NCBI GenBank assembly: GCA_016703605.1
Contig: JADJBU010000026.1
Coordinates: 186,001 to 250,000 of the forward strand
Direction of reading: 5' to 3'
From: Candidatus Villigracilis adiacens
GTDB lineage: Bacteria; Chloroflexota; Anaerolineae; Anaerolineales; Villigracilaceae
DNA length: 64,000 bases
Shown here: positions 1 to 8,107 of the stretch, piece after piece
Numbering within the stretch: the first letter of the stretch is position 1
Layout: the number at the start of each line of letters is the position of its first letter
Program-made: the position numbers and the translations under genes
Notes under the pieces: model-generated
What the model saw: only the letters and a program-made list of their open reading frames with translations
The model's database searches: none
Told to the model about the DNA's origin: nothing

Positions 1-249
1 CCCCAGCGCGTCCAGTAATGAGACGAGGTCCCGCGCCATGTCGGCTGTCGAATAAAATTTGTCCACCGTGGAGGATTCGCCAAATCCGCGCAGGTCCGGG
101 AGGATGAGGTCGAATTCACCTTCAAGCAGGGGTGCAACGTCCATCCAAATGGAATGGTCGAACGGGAAACCGTGAATCAGGAGCAGGGGCGACCCGCTTC
201 CGCGGCGGTCATAGGCAAGGTCGAACCCATCGAGAGCGATCTTTTTCAT
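1..249 (-). CDS. Alpha/beta hydrolase, N-terminal part (runs off window)
   Basis: The first 83 residues of an alpha/beta-hydrolase-fold protein are visible. They start at the ATG at 249 and run off the left edge. The sequence shows a first beta strand, then LLLIHGFPFDH (the HG oxyanion-hole motif) and LILPDLRGFGES, the usual spacing for this superfamily. The nucleophile Ser, acid and His lie outside the window, so the substrate cannot be inferred. The start overlaps the stop of the CCA-adding enzyme gene (ATGA), which suggests translational coupling. It could be an esterase, an epoxide hydrolase or a C-C hydrolase. Confidence 0.85.
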   Translation of the reverse strand, partial: MKKIALDGFDLAYDRRGSGSPLLLIHGFPFDHSIWMDVAPLLEGEFDLILPDLRGFGESSTVDKFYSTADMARDLVSLLDALG

Positions 250-1919
250 GAGTTCTCCGTTTCATTCCCGATCCTGACCAATTCCTCGCGCGCGAAACCG
301 AGAGCCTGTTCCCTGTCGTTGATCTTTCCAGCCGCCTGGTTCTCGCGGATCGCTTCGAGCAGCTGCCCAACGATCCTGCCCGGTTTGAGTTTCAATTCCT
401 TTATCAAGTCGTTGCCGTCGAGCAATCGCGGCGGGGAGACAACCTCGGCGGGGCGCTCCCAATAATTCTCGAGCAGGATGCGGGCGATTTCGAGGTTGGC
501 TGACCAGGATTCCTGGGTGAGTTCGCTGCCACGCGTCCCGCGGACGTCTGCAAGCGCCAGCAGGATCAGGTCGATGCCCGCGCCGCCGCTGTCGCGAAAG
601 AAGCGGTAGATGGCTTTGCGCGACGGCGGCTGGTTTTCCTTCTCCAGCCTGTCGGCAAAGAAGTGGAAGCGCATATGGTTGCGGACAATATCGCGCAGGC
701 GCGAAGTTTCGTCGTTGCTCAGGTTGAAATTGCGCGCGCGTTCGGCGGCGGCGTCGGCGCCTTTGATATCGTGGTCGAAGAAACGGATGCGTCCGTTCTC
801 GTCCACGCTTCTCGTTTCCGGTTTGCAAACGTCGTGATAGAGCGCGGCAAAGAATAGCAGGGAACGGTGCGGGCGCGTCGGGTTAAGCGGGTTTGAGAGG
901 TGAGCCGCAATTCTGTCGCGATAGCGCCCGATCCGCAGGCTGACCAGCCCCATGAAAAGGTCGCTGGTGGTTTCGGCGTCGAAGTTCACGCGCAGGGAGG
1001 AGAGCAGTCCTTCGAGATGGTCCAGCGCCGAAAGGGTATGCGCCCAGACATCATGGATGTGCGGCTGGGATTGCGTTACGCCCTTCATTTTCAACAACTC
1101 GGGCATGATGCGGGGAAGCGTTCCCAGCATATCGAGGGCGCGGATGGAGGCGCTGACCTTCGGACCAGCCAGTATCTTGAAGATTTCGTCGCGGATGCGT
1201 TCGACGGATACATTCCCGATTCCATCCGCCGCCGATTTCATCCATTCGCGGGTGTTTTTATCGATGCTGAAACCAAACGCCGCCGCCTGCCGCACGCCGC
1301 GCAGAATCCGCGCGGGGTCGTGGGACATTGCGTCTGGGGAGCAGGCGCGGATGATTTTGGCGCGGATGTCGGCGGCTCCATTCAACGGGTCAAGGATGGT
1401 CATATCCGTCAAGTGGAGGGCGAGCGCGTTGATCGTGAAATCGCGGTCGCGCAGGTCTTCTTCGAGAGTCGCGCCGCGATAGGCGGCAAAATCGAGATAG
1501 GTAAATGAACCGTCTTCGTTCTTGATGACGACTCTGCCGGTATCGCGCTCATCGTCCAGGGGCATGAAATCGGCTTTGAGGGCGTTGGCAACGCTTCGGG
1601 CGAGGGAAATGCCCTTCGAAGGCACGGCAAAGTCAAAGTCGGGGGAGAGGCGCGAGGTCAACAAATCCCGCACAGCGCCGCCGACGAGGCACACCCCGGC
1701 GTCGGGGGGAAGGACGGTCATCACTTTTTCGAGAATGGGAGGGAGGGGAAAGGCTGCTGGCATGAATTTGATTTCGGGTCTTTCTTTATATCGGCTGGAC
1801 TGGGAAGCGCGAAGGGCCTGGTCTGGCGTGCCGCCCTGCGCAACGACCCGCCCGCGAACCATGGCGACCCAACGCCCCGCGTATGCATGATTCTTCGAGT
1901 CGGTTTTCCCGTCGCTCAT
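246..1919 (-). CDS. cca: CCA tRNA nucleotidyltransferase / poly(A) polymerase family, HD domain, extra N-terminal domain
   Basis: A 557-aa protein of the class II CCA-adding enzyme family, which builds or repairs the 3' CCA end of tRNAs. The nucleotidyltransferase head has VGGAVRDLL (about residues 79-87) and DFD at 94-96, the metal-binding pair. A later RDRDFTINAL is the typical second motif of the family. An HD domain follows, with HTLSALDHL and YHDVCKP, so 2',3'-phosphatase or phosphodiesterase activity is possible. Unusually, residues 10-52 resemble a DUF5678-like module (GRWVAMVRGRVVAQG), which most family members lack. The start has a GGGGA ribosome site. CCA versus poly(A) specificity cannot be settled by eye. 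Confidence 0.88.
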   Translation of the reverse strand: MSDGKTDSKNHAYAGRWVAMVRGRVVAQGGTPDQALRASQSSRYKERPEIKFMPAAFPLPPILEKVMTVLPPDAGVCLVGGAVRDLLTSRLSPDFDFAVPSKGISLARSVANALKADFMPLDDERDTGRVVIKNEDGSFTYLDFAAYRGATLEEDLRDRDFTINALALHLTDMTILDPLNGAADIRAKIIRACSPDAMSHDPARILRGVRQAAAFGFSIDKNTREWMKSAADGIGNVSVERIRDEIFKILAGPKVSASIRALDMLGTLPRIMPELLKMKGVTQSQPHIHDVWAHTLSALDHLEGLLSSLRVNFDAETTSDLFMGLVSLRIGRYRDRIAAHLSNPLNPTRPHRSLLFFAALYHDVCKPETRSVDENGRIRFFDHDIKGADAAAERARNFNLSNDETSRLRDIVRNHMRFHFFADRLEKENQPPSRKAIYRFFRDSGGAGIDLILLALADVRGTRGSELTQESWSANLEIARILLENYWERPAEVVSPPRLLDGNDLIKELKLKPGRIVGQLLEAIRENQAAGKINDREQALGFAREELVRIGNETENS

Positions 1920-1940
1920 GACATCCCCGGTTTGTAAAAT

Positions 1941-2498
1941 TTACCCGGCAGGCTTGTACTTGTTCAAATCCACAACGCCGACGAAGGGCAGGTTGCGGTG
2001 GTATTCGTCGAGGTCGAGACCGTATCCGAAGACGAATTTATTCGGGATGGTGAAGCCAAGATAATCGATTGGCACATGCGCTTCGCGGCGCTCGGGCTTG
2101 TCTAACAGGGCGCAGACTTTGAGCGTGCGCGGACTGCGCGTGCCGAGCATTTGTAGAACCGCCGAAATGGTGTGGCCGCTGTCCACGATGTCTTCGACGA
2201 GCAGCACGTTCCGGTCGCGGATATCGGTTTGCAGGTCGAGCGTGACCCGGGCAAAACCGGTCGATTCGCGTTTGCCGACCCCGTAGGAGGAAACCGCCAT
2301 AAAGTCCATCATGTGCGGCGTGGAAATGCGCCTGCTTAAATCAACCATGAAGGGAACCGCGCCGCGCAGGATGCAGATCAGGAGCAGGTCTTCGCCAAGA
2401 TAATCCGCGCTGATCTGTTCGCCAAGTTCAGCGACCCTTTTATCGAGGGTTTCGGCGTCGATCAATATTTCAGCAAGCACATCTTTATAATCTTGCAT
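1941..2498 (-). CDS. hpt: Hypoxanthine phosphoribosyltransferase
   Basis: A 185-aa type I phosphoribosyltransferase that converts hypoxanthine or guanine plus PRPP to IMP or GMP in cytosolic purine salvage. The PRPP-binding motif VLLVEDIVDSGHT is at about 98-110. ICILRGAVPFMVDL (41-54) and SSYGVGKREST (70-80, flexible loop) are also typical of HPRT. Length is normal. The ATG at 2498 is preceded by AAGGA at good spacing. It lies 21 bp upstream of the CCA gene and downstream of thymidine kinase on the same strand, forming a small nucleotide and RNA metabolism cluster. Confidence 0.93.
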   Translation of the reverse strand: MQDYKDVLAEILIDAETLDKRVAELGEQISADYLGEDLLLICILRGAVPFMVDLSRRISTPHMMDFMAVSSYGVGKRESTGFARVTLDLQTDIRDRNVLLVEDIVDSGHTISAVLQMLGTRSPRTLKVCALLDKPERREAHVPIDYLGFTIPNKFVFGYGLDLDEYHRNLPFVGVVDLNKYKPAG

Positions 2499-2626
2499 GG
2501 GATTAATTCCTTGATTCGGCAGGTTATAAGTTTAGCGGTTTAATCGTTCTTAGTGTACATCAAAATACCATTCTCCACTACGAACAAGCCGCCATCTAAA
2601 CCGCCAAAACCATCTGACTAACCAAA

Positions 2627-3196
2627 CTACCCCGGCACTTCATGATGGACCCGGCAGCGCGCCTCGTACATTTCAGACGCGCCAACGATGACCACCGGCT
2701 CGTCGTACCGGGCGGGCTTGCCGTTGACCAGCCTTTGAGTGCGCGAGGCTTCGTCTCCGCAGACCATGCAGATGGCATGAAGTTTCAGCACCTGTTCGGC
2801 TTTCGCCATCAGGGTCGGCATCACGCCGAACGGTTCGCCGCGGAAGTCCATATCCAGCCCGGCGGCGATCACGCGGACTCCGCGCTCGGCAAGTTCCTGC
2901 GCCACATCCACGATTTCAGGGTCGAAGAACTGCGCCTCGTCCAAACCGACCACGGTCGTATCGCTTTCCATCTTGCTGCGAATCTCCGCCGCCTTTTCCA
3001 CAGGGATCGCCTCGAAGGTCGAACCGGTATGCGAAGCGACCTTTTCGACGGCGTAACGCACATCGATGGCGGGTTTGAAGACCTGCACCTTTTGCCTGGC
3101 GATCTTCGCCCGCACCAGCCTTCGTATCAATTCATCCGTCTTGCCGCTGAACATCGAACCGCACACAACTTCGATCAGACCGTGGGTATGCATCAT
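2627..3196 (-). CDS. tdk: Thymidine kinase, type II (bacterial/cytosolic)
   Basis: A 189-aa protein that phosphorylates thymidine to dTMP with ATP. Walker A GSMFSGKT is at 13-20 and the DEAQFFD segment is the Walker B-like motif. A CMVCG pair plus a C-terminal CRVHH supply the structural zinc site. Length matches TK1-type enzymes. The MM start offers two ATGs; GGAGAG upstream supports 3196 or 3193. It precedes hpt by about 130 bp on the same strand, so co-transcription for salvage is plausible. Confidence 0.93.
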   Translation of the reverse strand: MMHTHGLIEVVCGSMFSGKTDELIRRLVRAKIARQKVQVFKPAIDVRYAVEKVASHTGSTFEAIPVEKAAEIRSKMESDTTVVGLDEAQFFDPEIVDVAQELAERGVRVIAAGLDMDFRGEPFGVMPTLMAKAEQVLKLHAICMVCGDEASRTQRLVNGKPARYDEPVVIVGASEMYEARCRVHHEVPG

Positions 3197-3490
3197 GGAT
3201 ATTCTCTCCAGAGAGTTATTGTCTCACCTTACGCGATTTAAACGTAGGGGCGATCCGTCAAGGTTTGTCAAGCCGCTCGGTCATCAAGAAAGGATCGCCC
3301 TGGAACAGGAAGACTTGCTCTTCTAAAGGGCGCCCTTTCCTCACCTGCACTTGCGTGCTGGTGCAAGTGTGCGCAACGAGGTTCTCAGTGATGTGGACGG
3401 GTCTCCCCTACTTGGTAACGCGGGTTATTATAAAAACAGGCAGACGCTGGGCATCTGCCTGTTTAGTTTACCTGATAACCGGCTGAAAGA
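3197..3490. other. Intergenic region, 294 bp
   Basis: It holds an inverted GGGGCGATCC / GGATCGCCC pair (about 3246-3302), a short TGCACTTGCGTGCTGGTGCA dyad near 3352, and the rpmE terminator. No credible gene was seen. Short ORFs here lack family signatures. Confidence 0.6.
3434..3464 (-). terminator. Rho-independent terminator of rplU-rpmA-rpmE
   Basis: An 11-bp perfect stem (AAACAGGCAGA / TCTGCCTGTTT) with a 9-nt loop. On the minus strand it is followed by a T-rich run. It sits 27 bp after the rpmE stop. Confidence 0.85.
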
Positions 3491-4009
3491 CTATTCAGCC
3501 GCCTTCTCTTCCTTCACTTCCTTGTTTTCCTTGCTTTCCTTCTCGACCTTGGGCGCTTCGGGAAGTTCAATATCCAATGCGCGAAGTTTCTTCTTGGTCG
3601 CCGTCAACGCAGACTGACCGTACCCGTTGATCGCAAGGATCGCCGCATCGCCTTCCGCCAGTTTATCAACCACCTTGCCGATGGTAAGCAGACCGGCGCG
3701 TTTCAGGCTTTCGGTGGCGCGGGGGGTCAGCCCCAGGTCGTCCACCGAGCGGTTGTTGACGTTCGTTGATTCTTCGCGCGCCTTCTGGTCTTCCACATAG
3801 GTCTGGCGTGCGGTCAACTTCTTATAGAAGCGGTCCACCTGCCCTTCCACGTCGAGCAGTTTCGCAGATTCGCCGGTGAAGAAAGGATGGCAGTTCGAAC
3901 AAACGTCGATGCGCAATTCCTTTTTGGTCGAAGTCGTCGTCCAGGTCGTGCCGCAGGAAGCGCAGGTCACCTTGGCGTCGAACACTGTGGGATGGGTATC
4001 GGTTTTCAT
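3491..4009 (-). CDS. rpmE: Ribosomal protein L31 fused to RNA polymerase alpha-CTD-like domain
   Basis: A 172-aa protein. Residues 1-75 are a zinc-type (C+) L31 with four cysteines, CASC at 16-19 and CSNC at 37-40, and the HPFFTG segment. L31 is normally about 70 aa. Residues 87-146 (SVDDLGLTPRATESLKRAG, then a hairpin-helix pattern with GYGQSALTATKKKL) closely match the RpoA C-terminal helix-hairpin-helix fold. The last 27 residues are a Lys/Glu-rich tail. The start overlaps the rpmA stop (TAATG), so it is translationally coupled. The extra domain could contact rRNA, DNA or polymerase. Assignment of L31 is sure; the role of the fusion is unknown. Confidence 0.9.
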   Translation of the reverse strand: MKTDTHPTVFDAKVTCASCGTTWTTTSTKKELRIDVCSNCHPFFTGESAKLLDVEGQVDRFYKKLTARQTYVEDQKAREESTNVNNRSVDDLGLTPRATESLKRAGLLTIGKVVDKLAEGDAAILAINGYGQSALTATKKKLRALDIELPEAPKVEKESKENKEVKEEKAAE

Positions 4010-4272
4010 TAGCTCACCGCCTCCGCAGGAACGATGTTGACGCGCTTGCGTCCATGATAAACATCGAACATCACCACACCGTCGGCGACGGCAAACAACG
4101 TATCGTCCTTGCCGACCATCACATTCAAGCCCGGCTTGATGCGGGTTCCGCGCTGGCGCACCAGCACATTGCCCGAAAGCACGAACTGACCGGCATAGCG
4201 CTTCACACCGAGGCGCTGGGAATTACTGTCTCTACCGTTGCGGGTTGAACCGCCACCTGTTTTATGTGCCAT
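4009..4272 (-). CDS. rpmA: Ribosomal protein L27
   Basis: An 87-aa large-subunit protein whose N-terminus reaches the peptidyl transferase centre. MAHKTGGGSTRNGRDSNSQR is diagnostic. There is no Firmicutes-type N-terminal extension needing cleavage. It is the middle gene of rplU-rpmA-rpmE, 13 bp after rplU, and shares a base with rpmE (TAATG). Confidence 0.97.
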   Translation of the reverse strand: MAHKTGGGSTRNGRDSNSQRLGVKRYAGQFVLSGNVLVRQRGTRIKPGLNVMVGKDDTLFAVADGVVMFDVYHGRKRVNIVPAEAVS

Positions 4273-4285
4273 TATCTACCTGCCT

Positions 4286-4732
4286 TTACTTCTTATCCGA
4301 CTTCTTGGTCGAAGCGGTTTTCTTCGGTTTGGACGGCTTGGCCGCGTCTTTCTCCGCCTTGGCTGGTTTCTCCGCTTTGGGTTTCGGTTCAGCCTTGGGC
4401 TTTTCCTTCTTATCGCCCGAATTGCCGATGAAATCGATCATCAAGCGGGTAAAGTGGGCGCGGTTCCCGCCGCGAACGCGGATGCGCTTCTTCGGGCGGT
4501 ATTTAAAGGAAAGCACTTTGGGACCCTTGAGGTGGTTTACCACAGTGGCGGAAACAGTGATTCCGCCGACGGTGGGAGTCCCCACCGAGACCGCGTCTCC
4601 ATCTGCCATGAGCAGGACGCGTTCGAAATCGAAACTGTCTCCAATTTCGCGGGCAAGGCGGTCCACGTCGACCGTGACGCCTTCGACGGCGCGGTACTGC
4701 TTGCCGCCGCTTTCGACGATTGCAAATTTCAT
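4286..4732 (-). CDS. rplU: Ribosomal protein L21 with long Lys/Ala/Pro-rich tail
   Basis: A 148-aa protein. The first ~100 residues are canonical L21 (MKFAIVESGGKQYRAVEG start; KVLSFKYRPKKRIRVRGG near the end). The family is usually about 100 aa. Here a roughly 45-residue low-complexity tail rich in K, A, P and E is added, which is probably disordered and rRNA-binding. The start has a strong GGAGAA ribosome site. It is the first gene of rplU-rpmA-rpmE, behind a near-consensus promoter and a hairpin-containing leader of about 125 nt. Confidence 0.95.
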   Translation of the reverse strand: MKFAIVESGGKQYRAVEGVTVDVDRLAREIGDSFDFERVLLMADGDAVSVGTPTVGGITVSATVVNHLKGPKVLSFKYRPKKRIRVRGGNRAHFTRLMIDFIGNSGDKKEKPKAEPKPKAEKPAKAEKDAAKPSKPKKTASTKKSDKK

Positions 4733-4831
4733 TTTATTATTCTCCAGTCATTCACTTCGCCGGGCAAGCCTGCGGGCTGTCTTACGACCTGCGCCGACTG
4801 CCGGGGAAGCTGGGTTTGTAACAAACAACTA

Positions 4832-4853
4832 CCCCGGAATTCGTCCTCCGGGG
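4832..4853 (-). promoter_or_regulatory. Hairpin in the rplU 5' leader
   Basis: CCCCGGA / TCCGGGG stem of 7 bp with an 8-nt loop, between the predicted promoter and rplU. Autogenous leader structures are common for ribosomal operons. No match to a known r-protein leader class can be claimed by eye. Confidence 0.35.
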
Positions 4854-4867
4854 TGGAAGCGGATTGC

Positions 4868-4897
4868 ATTATACATGCAGAATTGCGGAAATGTCAA
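4868..4897 (-). promoter_or_regulatory. Sigma70-type promoter for rplU-rpmA-rpmE
   Basis: Perfect TTGACA (4892-4897) and perfect TATAAT (4868-4873), separated by 18 bp. It lies about 135 bp upstream of the rplU start on the minus strand. Confidence 0.8.
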
Positions 4898-4909
4898 CAA
4901 ATTTTCGAA

Positions 4910-4945
4910 GCCCGTAGCGCAAGTCTATAGACTTGCGCTACGGGC
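4910..4945. repeat. Perfect 36-bp palindrome (REP-like)
   Basis: The half-site is GCCCGTAGCGCAAGTCTA followed by its exact reverse complement. It carries the GTAG...CTAC arms seen in the dispersed palindromes of this window. It lies between the 3' end of the 158-aa gene and the rplU -35 box, so it may terminate transcription from neither or both sides. Confidence 0.7.
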
Positions 4946-4950
4946 TTGCG

Positions 4951-5427
4951 CTACGCCTTCGGGATGATTGCCGTGATGGTTTTGGTTACCGCCTGCAACT
5001 GCCCGGCGTGCGCCTTGAGTTTGTTCGCATCGCCGGTCTTCAAGCCAGCCTGAACGTCGGTGATGGTCTTGGTGGTGGTCTTTTCGTTGTCAATGATCTT
5101 CTGGGTCAGGCTTTCGAGATTGACCAGCATCTGCATGATATTCTTGGGGATGAGCGGCAGGTTCTTAAGAATGGGAAGCAACACGTCGAGAATCTGGTTC
5201 GCAGTGCGGGCATACTTCACGGTCAGGGTGTGAAGCGAGCCGATGGACCCGGTCAACTCGATGGCGACCTCCTGGATCGAGTCGATCATCTCCTTGTGCT
5301 GCTCGATGATCTTCGCAATATCCGTGATGGACGCGGTCAATTTGTCTGAAAATTTGACGTATGAAACGGCTGTGGTTTTGGCGGCTGCCGAACCGGACTT
5401 GATCCCTGGTTTGATTGGGGCGGGCAT
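4951..5427 (-). CDS. Unrecognised helical protein
   Basis: A 158-aa protein with a strong GGAGG ribosome site. After a Pro/Lys/Ala-rich first 20 residues it is almost wholly predicted alpha-helical, with repeated Ile/Leu and Thr/Lys. It has no signal peptide and no membrane segment long enough to trust. The pattern resembles phasin-like or apolipoprotein-like amphipathic helices, but no family can be named. It is divergent from the S49 protease gene; the palindrome at 4910-4945 lies just past its stop. Confidence 0.65.
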   Translation of the reverse strand: MPAPIKPGIKSGSAAAKTTAVSYVKFSDKLTASITDIAKIIEQHKEMIDSIQEVAIELTGSIGSLHTLTVKYARTANQILDVLLPILKNLPLIPKNIMQMLVNLESLTQKIIDNEKTTTKTITDVQAGLKTGDANKLKAHAGQLQAVTKTITAIIPKA

Positions 5428-5505
5428 GGAAAATTACCTCCGTGAAATAAGAATGGATGACGCTGAGACCAAATATACATTATCTCCGTTCGTAAAACAA
5501 CCTTG

Positions 5506-5534
5506 TTGACAAAGCCGGGCTTCTCGTATATCCT
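5506..5534 (+). promoter_or_regulatory. Promoter of the S49 protease gene
   Basis: TTGACA (5506-5511), 17-bp spacer, TATCCT (5529-5534). Its position argues that translation starts at 5569, not at the upstream in-frame ATGs. Confidence 0.6.
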
Positions 5535-5568
5535 GATGACGAAGCCAAAATTCGTAAAGGAGAAAATC

Positions 5569-6414
5569 ATGAGCGAAGCAGATCAACGCTGGGAAAGAAT
5601 ACGCAACATCCTCCTCTGGCTGGCGGCGCCGCTGATCATCGGTATGCTGGCAGCATCGGCTGTTCCGCAGCCCGTGGTGGGGGTGATCCGGCTGGAAGAC
5701 GCCATTTATTCCTACTCGGCGCAGACTACCATCAAACAGATTCAATACGCCATCAATCATCCGGAAGTCCGCGCTGTGGTGCTCGTGATGGACAGCCCCG
5801 GCGGGACGGTGGTGGATACCGAATCCATTTATATGGAACTGACCCGCCTGCGCGAGATGAAGCCGGTGGTGACCGTGGTCAACGGAATGTCTGCCAGCGG
5901 CGGATATTACCTCTCGGCAAATACCGATTACATCTTCGCCAAACCCACCTCCCTGGTCGGCAATATCGGCGTGATCGGCTACCTGCCGCCCGCGCCCTTC
6001 GTTATCGAAGACATCATCACAACCGGGCCCTACAAGCTCTGGGGCGCGCCGCGCGATTCAGATATGCGCCAGATCGAAATGATCAAGCAGGGATTCTTTG
6101 AAGCCGTCAAACTGGGGCGGGGTGATAAACTCACCGGCAAGGACTCTGTCACCTTTAGCGGGCAGATCTGGTCGGGCATCGACGGTCTGAAACTGGGCAT
6201 CATAGACGAATTCGGAACCGAGAACGACGGCGCCAGAAAAGCCGCCGAACTGGCAAAGGTCGCCCACTACGAAGTACTCGACCTGGCGGGTCCCGCGGGC
6301 ATTCAGCCCGACACCTTCCTGTTCTTCATGACCGACGCCGAGGGAATATCCCTGCCCTACCCAAAAGAAGCGGGCGTCTACATGCTCTACATCCCGCCCC
6401 TGCCGGTTAAATAA
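5569..6414 (+). CDS. S49 family serine peptidase (SppA-like)
   Basis: A 281-aa membrane-anchored peptidase of the signal-peptide-peptidase A family. One N-terminal membrane segment (about residues 13-33) is followed by the protease core. VMDSPGGTVVD is the conserved loop, and NGMSASGGYYLS holds the nucleophile Ser. GPYKLWGAP places a Lys where the general base of short SppA enzymes sits. The start at 5569 has AAAGGAGAA and lies downstream of a good promoter, whereas ATG 5503 precedes the -35 box. It is followed 13 bp later by the DUF4350-like gene, probably co-transcribed. It likely cleaves residual signal peptides or membrane proteins. Confidence 0.88.
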   Translation: MSEADQRWERIRNILLWLAAPLIIGMLAASAVPQPVVGVIRLEDAIYSYSAQTTIKQIQYAINHPEVRAVVLVMDSPGGTVVDTESIYMELTRLREMKPVVTVVNGMSASGGYYLSANTDYIFAKPTSLVGNIGVIGYLPPAPFVIEDIITTGPYKLWGAPRDSDMRQIEMIKQGFFEAVKLGRGDKLTGKDSVTFSGQIWSGIDGLKLGIIDEFGTENDGARKAAELAKVAHYEVLDLAGPAGIQPDTFLFFMTDAEGISLPYPKEAGVYMLYIPPLPVK

Positions 6415-6427
6415 AAAGGAGGATGAC

Positions 6428-7888
6428 ATGAAACGCCAAACCATCGCCATAGCAATCCTGGCACTGATCCTCCCCGCCCTCCTCCGCGGACTTTGGTATT
6501 ACCGCGGAATCCCCGAGCGGTCGGAGATCGCCACACCCGATTACGCCTCCTTCGAGAGACCCGAGCCTTCGATCAGCACGCCGGATACGGACGATATCGA
6601 ACAAATGGAAGGCACTGTGGTCCTTGACGGATATCACGCCAACCAGTTCACCTTGAACGAGATCGAAGCCCTCACCTCCGCCCTGCGCGCGCGCGGAGGG
6701 AACATTGAAACAGCCGCAGACAGCCTGACCCTGGAATTTCTATTGAAGACCGCCAGCGCGTTCGTCTCCGTTTCACCGAGCGCAACATTCACTCCATACG
6801 AAACCCAGGTATTGAAGAACTTCGCGGAGCGGGGCGGGAAAATCCTGGTCTTCACCGATGCAACGCGCAACATGCTGTACTTCGATTTCATCACCGGCAA
6901 CCCCATCGCCTACGGAGATGCCAACGCAGCCAACTCGCTTTTGAAATACTTCGATATTTCGGTGAACAACGATTATCTCTACAACACAGAGAAGAACGAA
7001 GGCAACTTCCGCAACGTCATCTTCGACGATTTCGGCAAGAACGAATTAACCTTCGGGCTGGACGAAGTGGCGTTCTACGGCGCGCGCTCCATCAAAACGG
7101 ATTCGGGGACCCTCCTGTTGCGGGGTTCAGAGACCAATCTCTCGTCGCTGGATGACGCGCATGATCCCAACGCGGGCGGCGCAGCTTTAAGCGCAGACGG
7201 TTCCGTGGCGGCTTTCGGCGACTTCACCTTCCTCTCCGCCCCTTACAGCGCCTACACCGACAACGCAACCCTTATTCAGAACCTTGCCGACTTTGCCCTC
7301 TCCGGCTCGCAGACCCCCAGCCTCGACCTGTTCCCGTTTATCTTCACATCCAGCGCCGCGCAGGTCTTTGTTTCGCCTGAACTCGAAAAAGACCCCAGCA
7401 TGATCACCGCGCTGGGCGGGCTGCAATCCGCCCTGCGGTTCCTCGATGTCGACCTGGAATTCGTGGATGAAGCGCCCTCGTCGGGCAATGCCATCCTGAT
7501 CGGCACCTTCGACGCGGCGGAAGATTTCGAAGATTATCTTCTCAAAGCGGATGTCGAAATCGGGAGTGAAGGCATCAGCACAGCCGCATTTGGCGATGTC
7601 AACGGACCGGGCAACGGCGTGGTCATCTTCGAATCGGGCAGCAAGGGCAGCACGCTCGTCCTGCTGGCAAGCTCGCCGGACGATGTGATTGCGCTGATCG
7701 GGGTCATCAGTTACGGAAACCTCAGCGCCTGCCTGACGAGTGAACGGGCGGCGGTTTGCAGCGTCGGCTCCGGCGACGATTATTACGACGACTATTACTA
7801 CGAAGATACAAGCGGCGAAACCTTCGAGGAAACGCCCGCCGAGACGCCGGACGGATCGACCGAAGCCACACCCACCCCAGGCGGATAA
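6428..7888 (+). CDS. Membrane-anchored DUF4350-like protein
   Basis: A 486-aa protein with an N-terminal membrane segment (residues 5-25). An extracytoplasmic part then holds a Rossmann-like glutamine-amidotransferase-like region (FTLNEIEALTSALRARGGNIE... FAERGGKILVFTDATR), typical of DUF4350. A second such half seems present near 300-430. The C-terminus is acidic and Tyr-rich (DDYYDDYYYEDT), then Thr/Pro/Glu-rich. No catalytic residues are evident. It shares a transcript with the S49 peptidase upstream and ends before a terminator hairpin. Function unknown. Confidence 0.75.
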   Translation: MKRQTIAIAILALILPALLRGLWYYRGIPERSEIATPDYASFERPEPSISTPDTDDIEQMEGTVVLDGYHANQFTLNEIEALTSALRARGGNIETAADSLTLEFLLKTASAFVSVSPSATFTPYETQVLKNFAERGGKILVFTDATRNMLYFDFITGNPIAYGDANAANSLLKYFDISVNNDYLYNTEKNEGNFRNVIFDDFGKNELTFGLDEVAFYGARSIKTDSGTLLLRGSETNLSSLDDAHDPNAGGAALSADGSVAAFGDFTFLSAPYSAYTDNATLIQNLADFALSGSQTPSLDLFPFIFTSSAAQVFVSPELEKDPSMITALGGLQSALRFLDVDLEFVDEAPSSGNAILIGTFDAAEDFEDYLLKADVEIGSEGISTAAFGDVNGPGNGVVIFESGSKGSTLVLLASSPDDVIALIGVISYGNLSACLTSERAAVCSVGSGDDYYDDYYYEDTSGETFEETPAETPDGSTEATPTPGG

Positions 7889-7901
7889 GAACAAGCAACC
7901 G

Positions 7902-7929
7902 ATCCCCCGATCATTAATGGTCGGGGGAT
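7902..7929 (+). terminator. Terminator after DUF4350-like gene
   Basis: The ATCCCCCGA / TCGGGGGAT stem with a partly paired loop sits 13 bp past the stop codon. Only a weak T-run (ATATTT) follows. Confidence 0.65.
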
Positions 7930-7936
7930 ATTTCAT

Positions 7937-8065
7937 GTGTGCAAGCAAAACATGTCAGGCACGGAGTCGAAAGCGGCGCTGTGGTGGCGCCATGGCGACA
8001 TCTCCCGACTTTCGAGCAAAATCAGGAGATTTTGCAGTCCAAACTGACAACCTTTGCTTGCACAC
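7937..8065. mobile_element. MITE-like element, 129 bp, with 22-bp terminal inverted repeats
   Basis: The left end GTGTGCAAGCAAA..TGTCAG and the reverse complement of the right end match at 19 of 22 positions. Internal smaller inverted repeats (GACTTTCGAG-like, CAAAATC/GATTTTG) could fold. TTTCAT occurs directly before it (7931-7936) and 2 bp after it (8068-8073), a possible target duplication. It has no ORF. It sits between a terminator and the helicase start. Confidence 0.6.
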
Positions 8066-8107
8066 CATTTCATTGACAAAACCCCCGCGATAATTTACAT
8101 TCGCTTC

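Noticed and set aside
8073..8100. Promoter TTGACA...GATAAT before the helicase
   Set aside because: Spacing is only 10 bp; alternative -10 hexamers at 16-17 bp match poorly.
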